From positions 1 through 47,305 of the forward strand of contig JAYTCQ010000343.1 in NCBI GenBank assembly GCA_043736395.1: a DNA stretch of 47,305 nucleotides, given 5' to 3'. The DNA is from JAFDVL01 sp043736395. Its GTDB lineage: Bacteria > Acidobacteriota > Blastocatellia > RBC074. This document shows positions 43,041 through 47,305 of this stretch, one piece after another (positions within the stretch are counted from its first letter, which is position 1; each line of letters opens with the position of its first letter). The translations under genes and the position numbers were made by a program. The notes beneath the pieces are model-generated. The model was not told the origin of the DNA, searched no databases, and saw only the letters and a program-made list of their open reading frames with translations.

Positions 43041-43225
43041 GGACTGTAGGCGTCTCGCCTGCTGCGAGCGAGCGAAGTGTGGCTCGCTTGCGTGGAGAGC
43101 GAATCTCTTCACCACGAATAAGCGACTGTAATTTAACTACCCCCCTCGCCACGTCTGCGCGAGCCTCGTTGCACTCGCTCGCGCAGCAGGCGAGACGGCC
43201 TGCGCTCCCAGGCGCTTCGCGTTTC
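43041..43225. repeat. Right composite palindrome flanking the RAYT gene
   Basis: A second copy of the composite element. AGGCGTCTCGCCTGCTGCGA begins at 43048 and the inverted GCAGGCGAGACG at 43186, followed by CCTGCGCTCCCAGGCGCTTC, the same tail as in the left copy and in the same orientation. The middle (CGAGCGAGCGAAGTG, GCACTCGCTCGCGC) is a second inverted pair. It fills most of the ~345-nt gap before the sulfite oxidase gene; the rest (43226-43350) shows nothing recognisable. Confidence 0.85.
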
Positions 43226-43350
43226 CGTGATTTTCATGGTTTGTTCGAATGTATCACGACCGTGCGCGACAGAAAATCTTGCGGTGTCTCTTTGCGACTT
43301 CACGCAGCTCAGTTACAATCCCGCTTTCTGAATGAAAACCCGTTCTCTCA

Positions 43351-44541
43351 ATGAAAAATCTTATGAAAACATTTCGTCGTCGTTTCTTCCTGCGTAGTCT
43401 TGGTCAGGCGGGCGTCGCGCTCGGGATCACTCACTTGGTGCCGATTCGCAACTTCAAAACCCTCGCGCAATCCGCTGCTGCTAAAATTGCAGGTAAAGAA
43501 AAATTAATTGTGCGTTCGGCGCGCCCTGAAGATTTAGAAACTCCGGTTGAATTATTGAATTCGTGGCTCACGCCGAACGATTTATTTTATGTCCGCCATC
43601 ACGCTTACGTCCCTAAAAATGCGGCGGCGGATTGGAAGCTCACGATTGAAGGCGAAGTCGGCAAAACGCTCACACTCACGCTCGATGATTTGAAAAAATT
43701 GCCGAAGGTGACATCAACTGTGACGCTGGAATGTGCAGGCAACGGACGCGCATTTATGGATCCGCCGGTTGCCGGAATTCAATGGGAAAAAGGCGCAGTC
43801 GGTACGGCAAAATGGGGCGGCGCGAAATTATCAGATGTTCTTAAAGCCGCTGGAATTAAGCCTTCGGGCAAGTTTGTTTATTTGAATGGCGCAGATGTTG
43901 GCATTGGCAAGCAACCGGATTTTGTGCGGCAAGTTCCGATTGAAAAAGCTGGTGACACAATTCTCGCGTACGAAATGAATGGCGAGGCGTTGCCCAAATT
44001 GCACGGTGCTCCGGTGCGTGCGGTGGTGTCCGGTTGGGAAGGCGCGTACGCCGTCAAATGGCTGAATCAAATCACGGTCAGCGATAAAGAAAGTGAAAGT
44101 TTTTGGGTGAAAACGGGCTATCGTTTTCCCACCAAACGCGTCGCTCCAGGCGCAGCCGTAGACGCCAAAGATATGGCTCCGGTCACTGGTCTCGTAGTCA
44201 AATCGTTAATCAGCGCACCGAACGACGGAGCTACGACAAAGCTCGGAACGGCTGTGCGTGTTTCTGGATTCGCGTGGGCAGGTGAAGCGAATATCACCAA
44301 AGTAGACATCTCGCTCGACAATGGACAAACGTGGCAACCCGCGAAGCTCGGCAAGGATCAGGCGAAATTTACGTGGCGACAATTTGAATTTGAATGGAAA
44401 CCAACTGACGCCGGATCGTACCTTGTAATGGCGCGGGCGACTGATGACAAAGGTCGCCAACAACCTGTCGCTACGCAATGGAATCCGTCTGGATATTTGT
44501 ACAACGTGATAGATCGCGTGCGCGTCAATATTGAAGCTTAG
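43351..44541 (+). CDS. Molybdenum sulfite oxidase/dehydrogenase-like protein (Tat-exported)
   Basis: A 396-residue sulfite-oxidase-family enzyme. A twin-arginine signal (FRRRFFLRSLGQAG) predicts cofactor loading before export. The Mo-binding domain has VTLECAGNGR with the metal-ligating Cys128, then GAVGTAKWGGAKLSDVL and LPKLHGAPVRAVVSGWEGAYAVKWL. The C-terminal Ig-like dimerisation domain is about residues 290-396 (VSGFAWAGEANITKVDISLDNGQTWQPA). There is no haem domain; electrons probably pass to the two-haem cytochrome encoded next, as in SorA/SorB- or SorT/SorU-type systems. It could also be a relative with another substrate. Ribosome-binding site is poor; ATG 43363 is an alternative start. 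Confidence 0.9.
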   Translation: MKNLMKTFRRRFFLRSLGQAGVALGITHLVPIRNFKTLAQSAAAKIAGKEKLIVRSARPEDLETPVELLNSWLTPNDLFYVRHHAYVPKNAAADWKLTIEGEVGKTLTLTLDDLKKLPKVTSTVTLECAGNGRAFMDPPVAGIQWEKGAVGTAKWGGAKLSDVLKAAGIKPSGKFVYLNGADVGIGKQPDFVRQVPIEKAGDTILAYEMNGEALPKLHGAPVRAVVSGWEGAYAVKWLNQITVSDKESESFWVKTGYRFPTKRVAPGAAVDAKDMAPVTGLVVKSLISAPNDGATTKLGTAVRVSGFAWAGEANITKVDISLDNGQTWQPAKLGKDQAKFTWRQFEFEWKPTDAGSYLVMARATDDKGRQQPVATQWNPSGYLYNVIDRVRVNIEA

Positions 44542-44548
44542 TGGATTC

Positions 44549-44607
44549 ACCACAAAAAGCTCAAAAGGCGCAAAAAATAATTTTGTGCTTTGTGTGCATT
44601 TTGTGGT
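44549..44607. repeat. Mirror element M (CACAAAAAG word, period 9)
   Basis: Left-arm 9-nt units CACAAAAAG, CTCAAAAGG; the right arm, reverse complemented, gives CACAAAATG, CACACAAAG. The ends CCACAAAA (44550-44557) and TTTTGTGG (44599-44606) are perfect. It starts 8 nt after the sulfite oxidase stop and ends 11 nt before the cytochrome ATG, so a GTG-started frame running through it should not be taken as coding. Confidence 0.82.
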
Positions 44608-44618
44608 TGAAAAATCTG

Positions 44619-45170
44619 ATGATGAAAATTCCTAAAATTCTCAAAAATATTTTTGCCGTAATTGCCGTTATCTTGGTCGTGATTAGTTGTAAGAATTCCC
44701 CGCCAACCAACATCGCCTCCAGCAATCACGGCGAAGCGATTATGAAAGCGCAATGCCTGTCGTGTCACGGCGCAGATTTGATTTCACAACAACGCTTGAC
44801 CAAAGTCGGATGGACGAAAGAAGTCGAAAAAATGATGCGCTGGGGTGCCGAAGTCAAAGACTCCGACAAAGAACCACTCGTAGAATTTCTCGCCGCCAAT
44901 TATCCATCCCGATCTTTTTCAAAAGAACCGCCGCCACCTCCTGCGGCTGCGCTGGATGCGAAAGTGATCGCACACGGCAAAACAATTTTTGAAACCAAAT
45001 GCCTGACCTGCCACGGCGAAGATTTAGTCAAACAACAACGCTTATCCAAAATTGGGTGGACGAAAGAAGTCGAAAAAATGACGCGCTGGGGAACGGAAAT
45101 TTCTGATGAGGAAAAGGTGCATTTGATTGAATATCTGAGTAGTGAAATGAAATTAATGAAGGAGAAGTAA
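44619..45170 (+). CDS. Two-haem cytochrome c lipoprotein, probable sulfite oxidase partner
   Basis: A 183-residue protein with a lipoprotein signal (IFAVIAVILVVISC) and two c-type haem sites, CLSCHGAD and CLTCHGED. The two ~75-residue halves are an internal duplication: each reads C-x-x-CHG-x-DL, then QQRL-x-K-x-GWTKEVEKM-x-RWG, and EYLS/EFLA. The Met in EKM may be the distal haem ligand. It follows the sulfite oxidase gene with only mirror element M between, so it is the likely electron acceptor, passing electrons to a terminal oxidase. The ATG at 44619 (or 44622) gives a clean lipoprotein signal; an upstream GTG would start inside the element. Confidence 0.86.
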   Translation: MMKIPKILKNIFAVIAVILVVISCKNSPPTNIASSNHGEAIMKAQCLSCHGADLISQQRLTKVGWTKEVEKMMRWGAEVKDSDKEPLVEFLAANYPSRSFSKEPPPPPAAALDAKVIAHGKTIFETKCLTCHGEDLVKQQRLSKIGWTKEVEKMTRWGTEISDEEKVHLIEYLSSEMKLMKEK

Positions 45171-45221
45171 CAGTGCTTAAAATTTAGTTTAGGCAATACT
45201 TCCGATGTGAGGTAAGCATAG

Positions 45222-45509
45222 ATGAAAAAAGACGTGATGCCAGAACGATGGCTAAACCGATTAAGTGAGCATTTGCAAAAAGAACGCAAGGATGACCCCA
45301 ATCAACTATCAGCTTCTGATTTTCGATACAGTTTGAAAATAGATTTTGGAGATGGCTCTACAGCTTTTTTTAGATTTGCTTTTTACCTCATAGAGCGCGA
45401 TTGGAATGAAGTAGCTATTTTTACAGAACACTGTGGTTATCATATTTTTCCACTATTTGATACGAAACTTGAATTACTGGAATCAAAATGGACTGACGTT
45501 GGAACCTAA
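45222..45509 (+). CDS. Small hypothetical protein
   Basis: A 95-residue soluble protein I do not recognise. The first 30 residues are basic and helical (ERWLNRLSEHLQKERKDD); the rest is beta- and aromatic-rich (YSLKIDFGDGSTAFFRFAFYLIERDWNEVAIFTEHCGYHIFPL). A GAGGT site lies 10 nt before the ATG, supporting expression. No signal peptide. It may be a conserved single-domain family, but I cannot tell function from the sequence or from its neighbours, a cytochrome and glpD. Confidence 0.6.
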   Translation: MKKDVMPERWLNRLSEHLQKERKDDPNQLSASDFRYSLKIDFGDGSTAFFRFAFYLIERDWNEVAIFTEHCGYHIFPLFDTKLELLESKWTDVGT

Positions 45510-45591
45510 TCTATAAAACATAAAGATCAAAGAAATTTTTATGCCATAGTTTTCATTCAGCTTAGCTACACCGTCCTTTAACTACGAAATC

Positions 45592-47265
45592 ATGAAGCCT
45601 TTCTCCTGGAAATCCCGAAACGAATCCATCGCGCAGATGAAAGCTGCCAGCGCAGAAAATCCGTTTGATGTATTCATTATCGGCGGCGGAATCACAGGCG
45701 CGGGGATCGCGTTGGATGCGGCGGTGCGGGGATTGAAAACGGCTTTGATTGAGAAGCGGGATTTTGCAGCGGGGACTTCCAGCCGTTCGACGAAATTGAT
45801 TCATGGCGGATTGCGCTACCTTGAGCATTACGATTTTGCGCTCGTGCGCGAAGGCTTACGCGAACGTGCGGAATTGCTCAAACTTGCGCCGCATCTCAAC
45901 GAACCTTTTCCATTCGTAATTCCGATTTATCAGGATAAGAGTAGGAACTACGATCACCCCTTGCTCGTGCGGGCAGGATTGATTTTGTATGACTTGCTGG
46001 CGGGGAAATACAACATTCAACGTCATCGCAGAATTTCATTACAAGAAACGTTGCAGCTTGCGCCGCAGCTTGATCCGCGTGGATTGAAAGGTGCGCTCGT
46101 GTATTACGACGGACGGACGAATGATTCGCGGCTGGTGATTGAAATTATCAAAACAGCCAATGTTCACAGGGCGGCGATAGCGAATTACATTTCTTTCACC
46201 GGTTTCCTCAAAGACGCCAACAAAAAAATCTCAGGTGTAAAATTGCGCGATGAATTCACGGGCGAAGACTTAGAAGTTCATTCGCGTACAGTCATCAATG
46301 CGACAGGCGTCTGGATGAATGAAGTGCGCAGCTTGAGCGCTGATTTAAGCAACGACGATAAGCAATTGCGTCCCTCAAAAGGAATTCATCTGACGGTTTC
46401 GGCGGAGCGATTAAAAGTCACAACGGCGTGGTTGATTCCGGCGATTGGCGAGAAGCGATTTTATTTTGTCGTACCCTGGGAAGGTCGCGTCAACATCGGG
46501 ACTACGGACACGGATTATAAAGACGGCAAAGATTCGCCGGGAGCTATCGAAGCCGAAGTCGTCAACATCCTGCAAGCAATCAACGCGTATTTTCCTGAAG
46601 CAAGCTTGGAACAATCCGACGTGATTTCAGCGTGGGCGGGATTGCGTCCGTTGATTAGCAGCGGGAATACGAATCAATCTACGACGGCGGTGTCGCGCAA
46701 GGAAGAGATTTTTGCGGATGAAGATGGATTGATTTCATTGGCTGGCGGCAAGCTGACGACATATCGTTTGATGGCAGAACGCGGGATTGATTTGGCGATG
46801 GAGCAGCTTGAAAATTCCGGTGTTCAGGCGAAAAAAGTTAGTACCAAAAATATTGTGCTGGGTGGTGGAAATCTCAAGCGCGAAGAAATGGAATCCATCG
46901 CGCAGAAAATTTCTCAAGAGGATAATTTTTCGATTGAGACTGCGCGACATTTACTTAACGCCTACGGGTCTGACTTCGAAAAAATTCTCGAACTCGTACG
47001 AGAAGAAGAGCATTTGCGCGAATTGCTAGTGGCAGATTTGCCGAACATAGCTGCCGAAGTGATTTATGCGGTCAGGTTTGAATTGGCGATGACGATTGCG
47101 GATGTGCTGGCGCGGCGTACGCGGTTGTCAATGTTGACTAGAATGGATTGTTCGTCGAAGGTCGCAGATTTGATGGCGACAGAACTTGGCTGGAACGAGG
47201 AAGAAAAATGCCGACAACTGGAGGCGTATCAGCAAGAATACAGCTATGAATATCGTAGTCATTAA
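45592..47265 (+). CDS. glpD: Aerobic glycerol-3-phosphate dehydrogenase
   Basis: A 557-residue FAD-dependent membrane-associated dehydrogenase that oxidises sn-glycerol 3-phosphate to dihydroxyacetone phosphate and feeds electrons to quinone. The FAD motif FDVFIIGGGITGAGIALDAAVRG is at about residues 24-46, followed by GTSSRSTKLIHGGLRYL, the HIGTTDTDY-like NIGTTDTDYKD, SAWAGLRPLI, and the AGGKLTTYRLMAE block. The C-terminal DAO_C domain spans about residues 400-545. No glpF/K/R genes are adjacent in the window. Length is normal. The ATG has no strong ribosome-binding site. Confidence 0.94.
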   Translation: MKPFSWKSRNESIAQMKAASAENPFDVFIIGGGITGAGIALDAAVRGLKTALIEKRDFAAGTSSRSTKLIHGGLRYLEHYDFALVREGLRERAELLKLAPHLNEPFPFVIPIYQDKSRNYDHPLLVRAGLILYDLLAGKYNIQRHRRISLQETLQLAPQLDPRGLKGALVYYDGRTNDSRLVIEIIKTANVHRAAIANYISFTGFLKDANKKISGVKLRDEFTGEDLEVHSRTVINATGVWMNEVRSLSADLSNDDKQLRPSKGIHLTVSAERLKVTTAWLIPAIGEKRFYFVVPWEGRVNIGTTDTDYKDGKDSPGAIEAEVVNILQAINAYFPEASLEQSDVISAWAGLRPLISSGNTNQSTTAVSRKEEIFADEDGLISLAGGKLTTYRLMAERGIDLAMEQLENSGVQAKKVSTKNIVLGGGNLKREEMESIAQKISQEDNFSIETARHLLNAYGSDFEKILELVREEEHLRELLVADLPNIAAEVIYAVRFELAMTIADVLARRTRLSMLTRMDCSSKVADLMATELGWNEEEKCRQLEAYQQEYSYEYRSH

Positions 47266-47280
47266 GATCAAAGGGAAAAC

Positions 47281-47305
47281 ACACTATCCACGAAGTATAC
47301 GAAGG
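47281..47305. repeat. Left arm of a further CACGAAGG mirror element (cut by window end)
   Basis: ACTATCCACGAAG followed by TATACGAAGG has the same end and spacing as elements A and C and begins 16 nt after the glpD stop. The right arm would lie beyond the window. Confidence 0.6.

Noticed and set aside
43006..43152. N-terminal extension of the transposase
   Set aside because: The extension reads through the flanking palindrome; the ATG at 43005 has a good AAGGAG site.
42968..43354. A 128-codon plus-strand frame across the right RAYT palindrome
   Set aside because: It runs through palindromic repeats and the transposase start; composition is that of translated repeat DNA.
44541..44618. GTG-started N-terminal extension of the cytochrome
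   Set aside because: The extension is the translation of mirror element M and would bury the lipoprotein signal; the ATG at 44619 is better.

Overview
This 47.3 kb window most likely comes from a moderate-GC acidobacterium, with class Blastocatellia as the best guess. That is an inference from gene content: carboxypeptidase-regulatory TonB-type outer-membrane proteins, a DUF1800/DUF1501 pair, a TPR/FG-GAP/ASPIC-UnbV giant protein, Tat-exported sugar enzymes and LPS-heptose genes. The cell is Gram-negative and appears to be an aerobic heterotroph. No rRNA, tRNA, CRISPR array or prophage was seen.

Layout. 0-2.4 kb: Trm112-like protein, GT9 glycosyltransferase and heptose kinase RfaE1 (LPS core). 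2.5-5.2 kb: a strongly folded leader before a 3D-domain secreted protein, a nitrilase-family protein whose catalytic Cys is replaced by Ser, and rpsT with a textbook promoter and terminator. 5.2-9.7 kb (minus strand): SirB1-like protein and the TPR/FG-GAP giant. 9.9-11.5 kb: LOG-family protein and thiE. 11.7-17.2 kb (minus strand): a complete corrinoid uptake operon, cobalamin riboswitch - terminator - btuF - fused btuCD - btuB-like receptor. 17.3-21.0 kb: a candidate structured RNA or attenuator, then DUF1800 and DUF1501. 21.2-31.5 kb: two large TonB-type receptors around a Tat-exported sugar isomerase and a Gfo/Idh/MocA oxidoreductase, then a bicupin protein. 31.6-39.0 kb: threonine synthase, an unknown protein, M20 peptidase, MFS transporter, 2-hydroxyacid dehydrogenase, O-methyltransferase and a transaldolase-like aldolase. 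39.0-40.8 kb: a HicB-like/VapC toxin-antitoxin pair and an AbiEii-type nucleotidyltransferase with a small partner. 40.8-47.3 kb: succinate-semialdehyde-type dehydrogenase, a REP-associated tyrosine transposase between two composite palindromes, a molybdenum sulfite oxidase with a two-haem cytochrome lipoprotein, a small unknown protein, and glycerol-3-phosphate dehydrogenase.

The most unusual feature is a family of intergenic mirror elements, at least thirteen here, of unrelated sequence but one architecture. Both arms are short tandem arrays of a degenerate word with period 7 or 9 (9/10 in one subfamily), kept in register. The arms form a long imperfect inverted repeat that usually fills the gap from one stop codon to the next start codon. 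I know of no described family that matches this, although heptamer tandem repeats of filamentous cyanobacteria and REP/BIME palindromes are partial parallels.
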